Source of the DNA: Flectonema sp. DT1601
Lineage: Eukaryota; Euglenozoa; Diplonemea; Diplonemida; Diplonemidae
Assembly (NCBI GenBank): GCA_964019425.1
Contig: OZ025812.1
Span: 1,007,027 to 1,071,026, forward strand
Direction: 5' to 3'
DNA: 64,000 nt
The notes beneath the pieces were generated by a model, which did not search any database, was not told the origin of the DNA, and was given only the letters and a program-made list of their open reading frames with translations. Positions 1 to 10,727 of the stretch are shown piece by piece (within the stretch, counting starts at the first letter, position 1; each line of letters opens with the position of its first letter). Made by a program: the position numbers and the translations under genes.

Positions 1-336
1 ACACCAGACTTGTCAGGTTGTAATGTGGTAGCGATACATATTAATACGCAATACTGCTTTGCGACTAAAGAAACTCGTGAAAAGTTTGTAGCGTTTCAAA
101 GAGAATTTAATGACAGGCATCGTAATAAGGACCACTGCTATGAATTTGGTGCAAGACTACAAATCCCAAACTTAGAAAGATCTATTCTCGGATTGAAATC
201 GTCAATCTGGTGGATTACTTGGTACTACTATGTTCACACTTGGGCAATCCCTCCACTTGTCTACCTCTGGAGACGTGCCTATGACAGATCTGTTAAGAGA
301 ACTACTTACACTATCTGTAAGCAATATTGGGCTTGA
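1..336 (+). CDS. TMEM151-like membrane protein, 3' end (partial)
   Basis: The frame is open from the first base to a TGA at 334-336, so this is the last 111 residues of a gene that begins outside the window. The pattern, a cytosolic stretch with CFATKETREKF followed by a hydrophobic segment (about residues 65-90) and a short basic and aromatic tail ending CKQYWA, resembles the C-terminal part of the TMEM151 family, where a similar segment precedes the last membrane span. TMEM151 proteins are multi-pass membrane proteins of unknown biochemical function. The match is from memory of the family pattern, so the name is tentative; membrane protein is safer. A short hairpin lies 25 nt after the stop. 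Confidence 0.55.
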   Translation, partial: TPDLSGCNVVAIHINTQYCFATKETREKFVAFQREFNDRHRNKDHCYEFGARLQIPNLERSILGLKSSIWWITWYYYVHTWAIPPLVYLWRRAYDRSVKRTTYTICKQYWA

Positions 337-1623
337 GACTTGCAACAGCTCTTCGACTTTACACATCTAGATACACGAGATGTGTCAGCTGTTGGTGTTG
401 TCCACTTTTTGTTTTCTGAATTATTTGGACAACAATGATGTTGTTTTTCCCACATATCATTTTTTTATCCTGCCTTTCTTTTTTAGTACTCCTCATCACT
501 CCCCCCTCGACAGCGTTTATCTTTTATTGAACTGCCTCGTGTATTGCCAATACATTTGATGCTTCAACAAAAAAAAAAAAAAAAAAAAAAAAAAGAATCG
601 GCAAACTTCACTTTTTACTTACTCACTCACACTTTTATTTTGTTTGTGCGCAATCGGTAGAAAATCCTAATAAAGGAATAGGTAGTTACGCTGCCACAAT
701 TCTCTTTCTACCGAACAATGGGTTTGTAGGTACAAAAAAAAATGCTTCACCATGTCGTTTAAAAAAATCAAATCACTCATCCCATTCCCCAACAACTAAG
801 AGCAGTGATTACCAGCGGTGAGATCTCCAAGACAGAATAGAATACATGAAATATGCATATGTCGGTATGTTGTTGCTAAGTGACCGATTTCATCGGGAAT
901 AAGGCTGCTGTTTTTCATGCCTCATTGTTTTATGTCATGTATTGAAGTATATATTTTTTTATTTGATACTGTCTTGTGGGTGAATGTAATTTAACTGTTT
1001 TTTTTCTTCTTTTTTTTTTTTCTCCCTCTCTTTTGCTTCTCACAAATAGACAGAATTTATTGAGTGCTTTTTTTTTTTTTTTTTTTTTTTGTTTCACGGG
1101 ATTTCAATTGCTTTGTTTAGCATTGGGATTTCGACATATTGTTTTCGGGTCTTTACTGAAGAGGGATTTTTGTTTTTCTTTTCTTTTCTTTTTATTATTA
1201 TTATTTGAATCATAGAGGTTAGCTTTGTAGAGAGTAGTAACCACTTATAATGTATTTATCAATTTTTTGTTTTTTTCGCTCACTTTATTCTTTTCTCGCT
1301 CAGGTTAACAAAAGATAAACTTAACGTTACTTTGTTTACTTTTTTTTTTTTTTTAAAACATTTCATCCAAATTTTCTGGATGAGCTGCGTACGTATTTGC
1401 GAATCTTTTGTGTTCTCATCTTCAGCAGAAAATCTCAGTTAAAACTTTCTTATTGTTTTATTCGTCGTTAAAACGATCACCACTTGCTTATGTCAGCCGC
1501 GATTTACAAACAACTGACGTGTGGCTTTACAATTTCAATATAAGCTTTGGCGTGCTTCGTTCACTTTTTTTTCGCTCAGTTCAGCTGTTTACGTCAAGTG
1601 AATCACGTTTACTTGTTTACTTT

Positions 1624-1659
<36 letters not shown>

Positions 1660-4249
1660 AGGAGGGAAAAAAAAAACCCTCTAATCCCAAACACAAAACG
1701 TTTCCGAAAACCGCCCAACTTTTATACAAAAATAATTTCAACCAAAAAAAAAAAGAAGAAAAAAAAAATCTTTTCTTTTTTTGCTGGGGTTAAACCGTGA
1801 ATTGCTTCCTTCGCTTTGCAAAGGGTCCAGCAGCAGGCATGGCAGAAGAAGCAGGCACTGTTTGTTTCGGAAAAAAACCTGTACAAGGATTTAAAATAAC
1901 GGAATGCAATTAGCTCTAGTTATATGCTTGACTCTTTTTCCTCATCGATAGTAGGAATGGCAACCGAATGAGCTTCGTGTGTCCAATTTTAAGGATGCGT
2001 GACCATTTATGAGAAAAGCATTTTTCAGGGCAAAAAATAAAAAATCTGCCTTAAATTCGGCAAGTTCGATTCCGGGGTGGCTGATTTTTTAACGAAGGCC
2101 ACAAGGAACTTATTTTTTTGTAGAGAGTTGGCTTCGGTTTTGTGTTCAGATCAGAGGTTTTCCCGTTTTTTTTTTTTTTAGTTTGCTGTAATTTGGAAAT
2201 TAGTTTTCCGCTACCCCACATCCCCCTTCAGTTGCCTGCGTGTTTTGCCTTGTTTCTCGAAAAAATTCGACTTAAATTTGTACGTGGCTTCCTGCTACTA
2301 TCGAACAAACGTTATGGTCAACGATACTTATACTGACATTATTTTAGTTATGTACGAGTGTAATACATTGAAAATCTTACTTATTAGTTTCTATTCTAAT
2401 GAGGGCTTAATCTTTCTGTCATTATCTATCTTTAGTTTCTTTTTATCAAACTATCAATCGATTTTTTTGATAATTTCAGATAGGGGGGGTAATGCGTATT
2501 GCACTCAATCACTGAATGCTGATGGTTAAGCAACTGCAATAGTTCATTTGTGTCTTTAACAAAAAAAAAGAACAAAAAAATTAAAATGTTATGATGCTGT
2601 GATATTGTTGTTATTTTTTATTTTTTATTTTTTACAGAATTAAAAAAAACGGTTTAATCTCTCCGATCATTCTTTTTGCACTGTTAGTCTATTCTGGTGG
2701 TCAATCCTTCCAACCAAGGCTATAAAAACACAATCTCCCTTGATTATCTTTTCTACTGGTGCGATTCCCCTCCTTGTAGAAAACTCTAACGTTTAGTCAA
2801 ATTAAAAATAAACGTGCGTGTTATTATTACTATTAACCAGTCCTGGTAATTTTATGGACATTAAGAAATTCTGTTATTTTACGAGGCAAATCACAGACAA
2901 CATTTTTTGGGTTTTTTGTCAAAAAAAAAAAAAAAAAAAAAAACTCAACATACTGATAAATTCTCACGTCTGGGCGTGCAACAACGAGAACAAAAAAAAA
3001 AAAATAAATAAATAATAATAATAATTAATAAACTAATACTTGTATCTCTTTGTAAAGAAGAAATTCCAAAATAAAAAAACAAAAAATAGAGTGGGCTTTT
3101 TAATTATTTCCCTTTTATTTTTTGAATAAAGGAAATTAAAAAAACGACCCTTTATTTTTTTCTCCTTTAAAAAAGGGGGTATAAAGTATGAATAATAAAA
3201 AAAATTAGTTGGTCATTAATCATGTTTATCTATTGTGAAGTCGATATACAAAAAAAAAAAAAAATCATACTGGCAAAATTAATATATATGAAGGTTTTCA
3301 TTTGCTCTTTTCTTTTTCTTTCTCCTTAATTAAACTTGATCACATAAATTCGTTAGGAACAGAGAGAGCAAGTGTGTCATGTATATTTTCCTAGCCAATT
3401 ATTCTGATTGTCAGAATCCATTGGAGAAGAAACCTTTTGATACAGGTTTCCTTTCTCGGGTTCTGTGTGTACCTTTTTTGAACCAAAAAAAGATCATCTT
3501 ATTCACTTTTTTTTTTTTTTTAAATTTTTTAAAAATATATGTTTGCAAAACAAAGCAAAGCCTTTATTTCAGTTTTTCCCAATTTAGCTGTTCTTTACTT
3601 AACTTTATTTTTTTATTTATAATAATAAAATTTTCAATATGATCATAGAGAAGTTCAGCTTTATCAAGTTACTTATCAAAAAAAAGCCTGTCCTTGGCGA
3701 GTTCCGATGGACAATCAAAAACAATATTTAACTACTATTTCTGAAAAAAAAAACAAAAAAGAAAATTTTTCTGTCAAATACTTCCTCAGTTTTTTTATTT
3801 ATTTATTTATTGTTTTTGTTTTTCTACATCTGTCACAAGCTGTCATGTGTAATTCTGTACCAACTCTTTTTCTGATTGGTTATCTCGCGTTTAGTGAAAG
3901 CTGAATAGGAAAAGTTAAATTGTAAAAAATAATGTTAACTCAAAAACCCTTTTAGCGCGAAGAACACACGCAAGTAGAACAGGCCATTCCTCCCTTTTAC
4001 CTTGATTTCTGAAAAGCCCAACAATTTTTTTATTTTTATTTTTATAGTTTAATATACCAGCTAACTCCTCTCCCGTATGTATTGCTATGAACTTTCTTTT
4101 TTACGGAACGATTTGAACACCGCTACATAATTTCCTCTCTGATTCAAAAAAAAAAAAAGAAGAAATCTCAATAACTTGCTCTCTCTCTTGTTTTGAAAAT
4201 TCAAATAAACTTTTACTTTATAAAAGGTTTTACACACATATATTAAATT
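337..4249. other. Gene-poor spacer, 3.9 kb
   Basis: I see no convincing gene here. The stretch is AT-rich with long A or T runs (for example around 570-594, 1070-1090, 1627-1658 and 2922-2943). Open frames in it are mostly translated homopolymer. An isolated tRNA T-loop-like string near 2065 has no supporting stem. Confidence 0.6.
361..385. repeat. Inverted repeat after the TMEM151-like stop
   Basis: ACACATCT and AGATGTGT form a perfect 8-bp stem with a 9-nt loop, 24 nt downstream of the stop codon. It would sit in the 3' UTR or intercistronic RNA. Similar post-stop hairpins occur after other genes in the window. Confidence 0.5.
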
Positions 4250-4567
4250 ATGTCGCTACACAAACCAAATAAATTGGTTTCATGTTCTGCTGGTAACACT
4301 GGAAGCAGTTCTGTAGTTCACAAGATTCGATTTCAGGTATGTATGTGCAAGTGCAACGAGTGTGTTTTATAATTTTTTTCTTCTTTTTTTTTTTTCTTTT
4401 TCCCCTTCATTCATTCACAACCACTACAGCCACATGTTCGATCAGCGAAAGTCACTGAAGAAGACTTTCATCAAGCTCATAGAAATATTGGTTATAAAGA
4501 TCCTAAGAAAAGGATTGTACCCCGGGAACATTGGCTCTTTTTAAGACACATGAACCGACCGCAGTGA
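4250..4567 (+). CDS. Small two-exon protein of unknown function
   Basis: Exon 1 (4250-4336) starts MSLHKPNKLVSC. The intron 4337-4429 (93 nt) begins GTATGT and ends CTACAG after a T-rich tract, and exon 2 runs to a TGA at 4565-4567. Both exons are in phase 0 and give 74 residues. Exon 2 encodes a charged stretch with HQAHRNIGYKDPKKR and ends LRHMNRPQ. I do not recognise the family; the size and composition would suit a small axonemal or cytoskeletal protein, but that is a guess. An alternative second-exon frame starting MFDQRK is also open and is less protein-like. The next gene starts only 129 nt after the stop. Confidence 0.5.
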
Positions 4568-4600
4568 ACTCTACTTTCATGTGAGTTAAAAAAACAAGCT

Positions 4601-4639
<39 letters not shown>

Positions 4640-4696
4640 TTGTTTTAAATATGAATATCCCACTTTATCTCATTTTTCAGGAATGCTCACAACGAT
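4568..4696 (+). promoter_or_regulatory. Intercistronic spacer with polypyrimidine tract and 3' splice site
   Basis: This 129-nt spacer holds an uninterrupted run of 37 T (4602-4638) and then TTTTTCAG ending at 4680, 16 nt before the next start codon. A GTGAGT at 4581 could make it a cis-intron in a two-cistron mRNA, but the same AG-before-ATG arrangement precedes nearly every gene here. I therefore read it as a trans-splice acceptor. Confidence 0.5.
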
Positions 4697-5017
4697 ATGG
4701 GTCAATGCTGTGTAAAGTCTGATCCAAAAGACGAAGATGAAGTGACCCATCAAAGTCCTGGCAAACAAGGATGGGATGAATCTAAAGAAATAACAACGAC
4801 ACCAATCGAAGATAAGAAGATTGGATTAAAAAGTGATGCTGAGAGTAGTGATGATAACATGAGCTGTCACAGTGGGTTAGGAAAACCAACGTCAGCTAGG
4901 AAGCTGTCTCTTGGATTAATATCAATTGGTTCGTTGGCTGATGGAGATGATGAAAATGAAGATTATTTTGGTGTCCTACCGAGTTCTCCTCCACCTTTAC
5001 CGCCACCCCTATCATGA
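4697..5017 (+). CDS. MGQCC protein, predicted N-myristoylated and palmitoylated
   Basis: This is a single exon of 106 residues. The N-terminus MGQCCVKS has Gly2 followed by two cysteines, the usual signal for N-myristoylation plus palmitoylation, so it should be tethered to a membrane. The rest is hydrophilic, Ser- and Asp-rich (SDAESSDDNMS) and probably disordered, and it ends in a proline run. No enzymatic domain is visible. An upstream ATG at 4683 is out of frame and opens only a ten-codon frame. This start is chosen because Gly2 and Cys fit the lipidation motif and because the splice acceptor lies 16 nt upstream. Confidence 0.65.
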   Translation: MGQCCVKSDPKDEDEVTHQSPGKQGWDESKEITTTPIEDKKIGLKSDAESSDDNMSCHSGLGKPTSARKLSLGLISIGSLADGDDENEDYFGVLPSSPPPLPPPLS

Positions 5018-5394
5018 ATCCAATTGATTGACACCTCCGGTAATCCGTTGCGGTTCGTTATTCTTCTGTTTTGATATTCTGACAGACACAGCTGAGATTC
5101 TTTTTTTTTTATTTATTTGTTTCTCCCCTCCGACACTTACACGTTTCAGTAACTTAACAAAAACCGGTATAATGTCAGATGACAGATTACAGTTATTATT
5201 ATCGTTCTATACTTCCCCCTCTTAGGCTTCTACCATACTGATGATGAGAGAATAGAGGTAAAGAGGTATATGGATTACTCTCGAAACCTAAATAGTTACT
5301 TCATTATTCTAAATTGCGCATCACCCCTTAGTCAGCTGTATATAATATTAATGCTAAACTCTTTTTATCTAAAACAGCTACGTGAGATATAATT
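5018..5394. other. Intergenic spacer, 377 nt
   Basis: No gene is seen. It ends in AAAACAG (AG at 5377), a likely 3' splice site 17 nt before the next start. Confidence 0.6.
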
Positions 5395-6810
5395 ATGGCT
5401 GTCACAGCGATGTCGTCATCTCCACACAATGTGATAAATCCCTTCCATGATTCAAGACTGAGTCCATCACAAGTACCTAATGTGAATGTTTACGACGATG
5501 AAAAAGGAAGCAGCAGCTACGTTGTATGTGGCAGCGAATACCGAGAACTTTTGAAGATTGCGAGAGAACACGTAACAGTGATGAAGAAATTATTTCAAAT
5601 AAAAAGAACAGCGAACAACCCAGACTGGGGAGCCGTCTACTGGGACTGTAGACAGGGAATGTCACTTGAGGATGCTAGGGCTGTAAGTGGGCTTGTGTTC
5701 AAGGATGGATTAACATTTTATAAAGTTCTCGACACAGGTCACCGAAGTGAGGAAATCCAAAATGCCTCAGTCCACATCATGTACAACGACGCAGAGATTT
5801 ATAATGCTGCGAATAATCTCCATCTCACATTCTCTGTGAGATCGATGGTAGAGATGTATCACGATCCATTACGTCGTGTTCTTGTTATTGTATTCCAAGG
5901 TTACTCTTTTGAAATAGTTTGTTACGAACAAGCTACTCTCCGAGCTTTATATTTCGCTATTCTAATGCGACATGAAGACGATCAATCAATGACTCTATCC
6001 TCAACTAGACCTGATCCTGTAGCAGCCACTGAGAAGACTGTCTTTGAAGCAACGCCTAGGCAATGGAATGGGGCAAATGTGAGTCAGCAGCCGTTGGCGT
6101 CAAACTTTGCGAAGGTGCCATCTCAGCAGACTGTTGGAAACCCGAATTCTTTGACTGCACGAGCGGCGAATGTCTCACTTCCAAAGTCTCAGGGGACGTT
6201 GTGGACAGCTGCAGTGAGTCAGAGCGGATTACAGTCTCAAGGTGGTGTCCAACAACAGCTTAGTAATCCACATCCAAGTAGGGGTAATTCAGTACCAGTT
6301 GGAAGTGGTTTTGTTACACAGCAGGAGGTTCCATTCGAGTCAGTTGCTCAGCAGCAACCACAGCAGCCTTCTCACTTTGTGTCGCAACATCCACCGTCTC
6401 AGTGGTCGCAACCTGTTCAACAACAGCAGTCTCAACCATTCATGTCACAGCCTATTGTTGCTAGTGGAGTGTATGGAGTGGCTTCACCTGTTCAGAGTAA
6501 GAACACAAATAACTTTCAAACTCAAGCAGTGGACTCACATATTCCTACCATCCAATTAGCTCCACCGAGTGGAAGTAATAATATGGCTCATTACACTTCA
6601 ACTACTAGTTGGGGTGGAACACCACCTGTCACACCGATGGTTGCAGAGAATGGTCAGCGATTGCAGCCTCGAATATCGTCACAATCACCAAAGAACACAA
6701 ATCCTTCTATGGCATCAGTGAATACGGTTGCTCAACAACTGTCTGTCGTTGAGCAGCAATCTCAGCTGGCTCGGATTCAACAGCAGCTCAGTGACACACC
6801 CGACTTATAA
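5395..6810 (+). CDS. Conserved-looking N-terminal domain with Q/S-rich tail, unknown function
   Basis: This is an uninterrupted frame of 471 residues. Residues about 45-195 form a compact, mixed-polarity domain (YRELLKIAREHV near the start, MYHDPLRRVLVIVFQGYSF near its end) of a kind that could be a PH-like or scaffolding fold, but I cannot name it. Residues about 230-471 are low-complexity, rich in Q, S, P and V with many SQ, QQP and QPQQP clusters, typical of disordered or condensate-forming tails. No catalytic motif or membrane segment is seen. The start follows a CAG at 5377. The coding sequence lacks the homopolymers of the flanks, which supports it being real. Confidence 0.75.
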   Translation: MAVTAMSSSPHNVINPFHDSRLSPSQVPNVNVYDDEKGSSSYVVCGSEYRELLKIAREHVTVMKKLFQIKRTANNPDWGAVYWDCRQGMSLEDARAVSGLVFKDGLTFYKVLDTGHRSEEIQNASVHIMYNDAEIYNAANNLHLTFSVRSMVEMYHDPLRRVLVIVFQGYSFEIVCYEQATLRALYFAILMRHEDDQSMTLSSTRPDPVAATEKTVFEATPRQWNGANVSQQPLASNFAKVPSQQTVGNPNSLTARAANVSLPKSQGTLWTAAVSQSGLQSQGGVQQQLSNPHPSRGNSVPVGSGFVTQQEVPFESVAQQQPQQPSHFVSQHPPSQWSQPVQQQQSQPFMSQPIVASGVYGVASPVQSKNTNNFQTQAVDSHIPTIQLAPPSGSNNMAHYTSTTSWGGTPPVTPMVAENGQRLQPRISSQSPKNTNPSMASVNTVAQQLSVVEQQSQLARIQQQLSDTPDL

Positions 6811-7179
6811 AAAAAAAGGGAAGAAAAAGAAGAAATGATTTCCCCCGTTTTATTAGTCAAATCTGTATTGTAATACTTGTTGATAATTTTTAAAAAAAAA
6901 AAAAAGAAAAAAGAAGAAGATATTTTATTGTATTGTATTCCTATTTTTCCAATTCCCTCTTTTTTTTCTCTTTTGTTGTATTTGATTCCACTTAAAAAAA
7001 AATCAACAAATTATTTGTTTTCCTTCGTTATTTCGTTATGTGAAACTCTTCGGCAAAAAAAAAAAGAGTTAGTAGGAGTTGTTGACTTTTTTTGAGTTGA
7101 GCTTTTTTTTAAAATTCCTTCGTTTTTGTCTACAGTTTTTCTTAACAACAACAAAAAAAAAACTTTTTTTAAAAAAACA
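6811..7179. other. Intergenic spacer, 369 nt
   Basis: AT-rich with several A and T runs and no gene. TTTTTGTCTACAG ends at 7135, a probable 3' splice site 44 nt before the malate synthase start. Confidence 0.6.
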
Positions 7180-9456
7180 ATGATGAGACGCACTCTTTTC
7201 GTCCTCCAGCATGTCTCCAAGGGAAGTCTCTCAGTAGACTCCAAGATTGTTGAGACTGTCGAAGGGATTCTTGCAGGTAGTGGTGTTGATGAAAAACAGT
7301 TTTGGGAAGGAGCTGACAAACTGTACGAAAGTTTGAAAGGAAAGAATGACAGTTTATTAGAAAAAAGAGCTGACATCGAGTCGAAGATTAACGAGTTCTA
7401 CAAAGGTGATCGCAGCGCTGACTACGAACAGTTTTTAAGAAGTATTAATTACATTGAAAATGACTGCGGTGATTTCAAAATTTGCAGTGAGAACGTTGCT
7501 ACTGAACTTGCTGACACACCTGCTCCACAACTGGTCTGTCCTGTTGACAATGCACGATTTGTATTGAATGCTGGTAATGCTCGTTGGGGATCACTTCTTG
7601 ATGCCTTATACGCATCCAACATCATTACACAGGATGCTGAGACTTCAGGTTATTGTCCAAAACGTGGAGAGGCTGTCTTTCAATACGTCTACCAGACTCT
7701 TGATAGCATCTTCCCTTTACAATCGGGATCATGGAATGATATTTCTGAAGTTATTACTTGGGATTCAGCAAAGACGTCCTTACAGTTGAAAGACCCTTCT
7801 CAAGTAATTGGTTTTAATAATCAAGATAAAACTCTTTGGTTTCAGAACAACGGACTTCGTATGCAGCTTGTCGTCGATCCGGCATCAAAGATTGGTATGT
7901 GTCATTATTTTATTCTGTTTTATATATATTCTTTTTATAAATAAATAACAATCACATACTATAGGATCTTCAACTCCTTCTGGAATCAAAGATGTTGTTT
8001 TAGAAGCGGCCACAACCATCATCGCTGATGCCGAGGACTCTGCTTGTGCTGTTGACGCTGAAGACAAACAAGTTGTATACCAAAACTGGGATGGATTAAT
8101 GACCAAAACACTCTCTGAAACTGTCTCTAAAAACGGAACCGAAATCACAAGAAAACTTGCTGATAATTTCCAATACGTTCCATACTCAGGAACAGAACCA
8201 GTAACCGTCCCGGGAACTGCTGTTTTGATGTGTAGAAATGTTGGTATTCACATGTACACTGATGTCATTAAGAAGGACGGACAAGAAACTCCAGAACACT
8301 TCTTAGACGCAATGATCACCACCCTCTCTGGTAAGAAATCATTAACTGGATCAAATAAAAGTATTTATATCGTAAAACCAAAGATGCACGGTACCGAAGA
8401 AGTCTCATTCGTCGTCTCTATGTTCGACCAAATTGAAGACATGCTTGGGCTTCCTCGTAACACAGTCAAGATTGGAATCATGGACGAAGAACGTAGGACA
8501 TCAATTAACCTAAAGCAAGCAATGCATGCAGCTAGGGAACGTGTTTTCTTCATCAACACAGGTATTCGTATTTTGATCGTATTTTTTTCTTTAACAAATC
8601 ACAACAACAACACCAACAACAATAAACAGGTTTCTTAGACAGAACTGGTGATGAAATCCACACAGCAATGGACATGGGTCCTTCTATCAGAAAAGAACAG
8701 ATTCGTGGAACCGAATGGATTGCCGCATACGAGAAGAATAATGTGATGACTGGTCTGAAGGCTGAACTACCTGGACGTGGACAGATTGGTAAAGGAATGT
8801 GGGCAGTACCTGATGACATGTTAGGAATGATGAACACAAAGAGAGGTCACTTAGAAGCAGGAGCTACCACTGCATGGGTTCCTTCACCAACAGCAGCAAC
8901 GTTACATGCTCTTCACTATCATCAGGTAAGTGTGATGGATGTTCAGAAGAAGTTGAGTGTTGGTGAAGTAAACCAAAAAGAGACTCTAAGAGCTCTCTTA
9001 ACACCACCAGTTGATGAATCTGTTAAGAAATTATCAGCAACTGAAATTCAATCAGAACTTACTAACAACATTCAATCACTTCTTGGATATGTTGTTCGTT
9101 GGGTTGGAATGGGAGTTGGATGTTCAAAAGTACCTGATATCAACGGAGTTCAGCTAATGGAGGACAGAGCAACTCTCCGTATCAGCAGTCAACATATTGC
9201 TAATTGGCTTCATCACGATATCATTACTGAAAAACAGGTTCATACAACTCTTAAAGAAATGGCAGCAGTTGTTGACAAACAAAACTCATCCGATTCAAAC
9301 TACATTTCCATGACTGGAAACTTTGATGGACCTGAGTACCAGGCTGCTTTGGATTTAATTTTCAAAGGAAGAGAAACCCTAAACGGATACACCGAACCAA
9401 CTCTCTCAAAGTACAGAAAAATTCGTAAAGCCATGATTGCTGCAAAATCAGCCTAA
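7180..9456 (+). CDS. Malate synthase G
   Basis: Three exons (7180-7894, 7965-8561, 8630-9456) with introns of 70 and 68 nt encode 712 residues, close to the roughly 720 usual for malate synthase G. The enzyme condenses glyoxylate with acetyl-CoA to give malate in the glyoxylate shunt or glycolate use. Signatures visible in order are [15 protein letters not shown], the [10 protein letters not shown] loop, the [11 protein letters not shown] stretch and, near the C-terminus, [19 protein letters not shown]. The N-terminus [18 protein letters not shown] is basic and aliphatic and could target mitochondria. The C-terminus KSA is not a standard peroxisomal SKL signal. The G isoform is mainly bacterial, so this eukaryotic copy may trace to an old transfer. 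Its introns, phases and base composition are like its neighbours. Confidence 0.95.
7895..7964 (+). other. Malate synthase intron 1
   Basis: GTATGT to ACTATAG, 70 nt, phase 1. Splicing restores the codon GGA and the reading KIGSST. Confidence 0.9.
8562..8629 (+). other. Malate synthase intron 2
   Basis: GTATTC to AAACAG, 68 nt, phase 1. Splicing restores [13 protein letters not shown], the expected malate synthase G sequence. Confidence 0.9.
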
Positions 9457-9569
9457 ATTTAATAATTTTCTTTTTTTTTATATTATTATCTTTTTTTTTT
9501 TTTCCTCTCCCTTCTGTCTCTCTCTTTTTGTTTTATTTAAAGGCTTCTCCGTGTCAAGTGGTGGCCTTG

Positions 9570-9604
9570 CCTTTTACGATTTACTTTTTTAAAGTAGTAA
9601 AAGG
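9570..9604. repeat. Nested inverted repeat downstream of malate synthase
   Basis: CCTTTTAC (9570-9577) pairs with GTAAAAGG (9597-9604), and inside it TACTTT pairs with AAAGTA. It lies 113 nt after the stop and is a candidate 3' UTR structure. Confidence 0.5.
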
Positions 9605-10689
9605 TTTCTTTATTTCTCCTCTCTTCTTTTTTTTGTCCGCGACATGCAATTATTATTAGTGTGGCTCAATGCGAGTGCCATTTGTTGTTCTATTGGAAAT
9701 TTTTTTTTCGATTCCGTTCGTATTTGCATGTCAGTGGTTTTTTTTTTTTTTTTTTTTTTTTTTTCATTCTGTTTCTCTGATTTCTTGTCACTTTTTTTTT
9801 TTTAAAAAAAAAAAAAATGTGATCAGAAAAAATGATTTCTTTTTAAATCTTTATCTAAGAATCTTGTTTTATAAATGTTCTTCTTGTTACGGCGTGTATC
9901 CTTTTCTTTTGGCTTATTTTGTATCCAAATGCGCGTGTTGTTGTTATTTTTGCAAAGTTGCATGTGTTTTTATTTCTTCTTTTTCCCTTCTCCTCCTTTT
10001 TCACTCCCACCTCGTATTCCAGAATAGCTTTTATTGAGTGACAAAAATAGCTGTTGGTTGGTTTATCCTTCGCGACGCTTTTTTCTTTTTGCACTTTTTT
10101 TTTTTTTTCTTCCCAAGAACCTTCTTTTAACTGTGCTTAGGTGTAAGTTGTAACGGACTACAGAGCACGGGACGCTCATCTCTGATGGAATGTGGTCCTC
10201 GAATTACCAGATTCGACAACATCTTCTGGTCAATAAGACGAAGAATATATTTTTTTTTTCTCAACAAAACTTTTTTTTATTTGATTAACGACAACAAAAA
10301 AAAAATTATATTTTTTTTTTTTTTTCAGTCAAGTACTTTTGATATTAATTCTGTATTAATACTTCTTTAAGAATACAAAAAAAAAAAATTAAAAAAAAAA
10401 AAAGAAAATTCAAATCAAAAAAAAAAAAAAAAAATAACTACAAAAAAACTAATTTAAAATTTTTTCTTGACAACAATAAGAATATCGGCTTGAAGTTTTT
10501 CTAACTACCAAGTTGATCAAAATTTTTTTTTAATGTTTTTTTTTATTACCACAAAAAAAAAAAAAAGAAAATAATATTTCTTAATTTTTACCTCCCCTTC
10601 CCGTAAGTCGTTGTTTTAAAAACCGAACGGGTTTGTCTCTTTTATTGCCGTGTGATTCCCAGATTTGTTTCTTTATTATTAATTCACAT

Positions 10690-10705
10690 CAGTCAGTCAG
10701 TCAGT
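10690..10705. repeat. CAGT tandem repeat, 4 units
   Basis: Four CAGT units lie just before the MFS gene. Each unit offers a CAG, so the exact 3' splice site in this leader is ambiguous (AG at 10692 or later). Confidence 0.7.
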
Positions 10706-10727
10706 CTGTCATACTATCAAAAAAAAA

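Larger units (their letters stand above)
9457..10727. other. Intergenic spacer, 1.27 kb
   Basis: No gene is seen. It contains a nested hairpin at 9570-9604, long T runs near 9738-9764 and dense A runs from 10370 to 10566. It ends in a CAGT tandem repeat and an A tract touching the MFS start codon. Confidence 0.6.

Noticed and set aside
976-1800. Open frames of 79 and 130 codons
   Set aside because: They consist largely of translated T or A runs (Phe, Lys) and have no start context or domain.
2060-2090. tRNA T-arm-like string AAGTTCGATTCC followed by a T run
   Set aside because: The flanking bases do not form a 5-bp T stem, and no A box or acceptor stem is found upstream.
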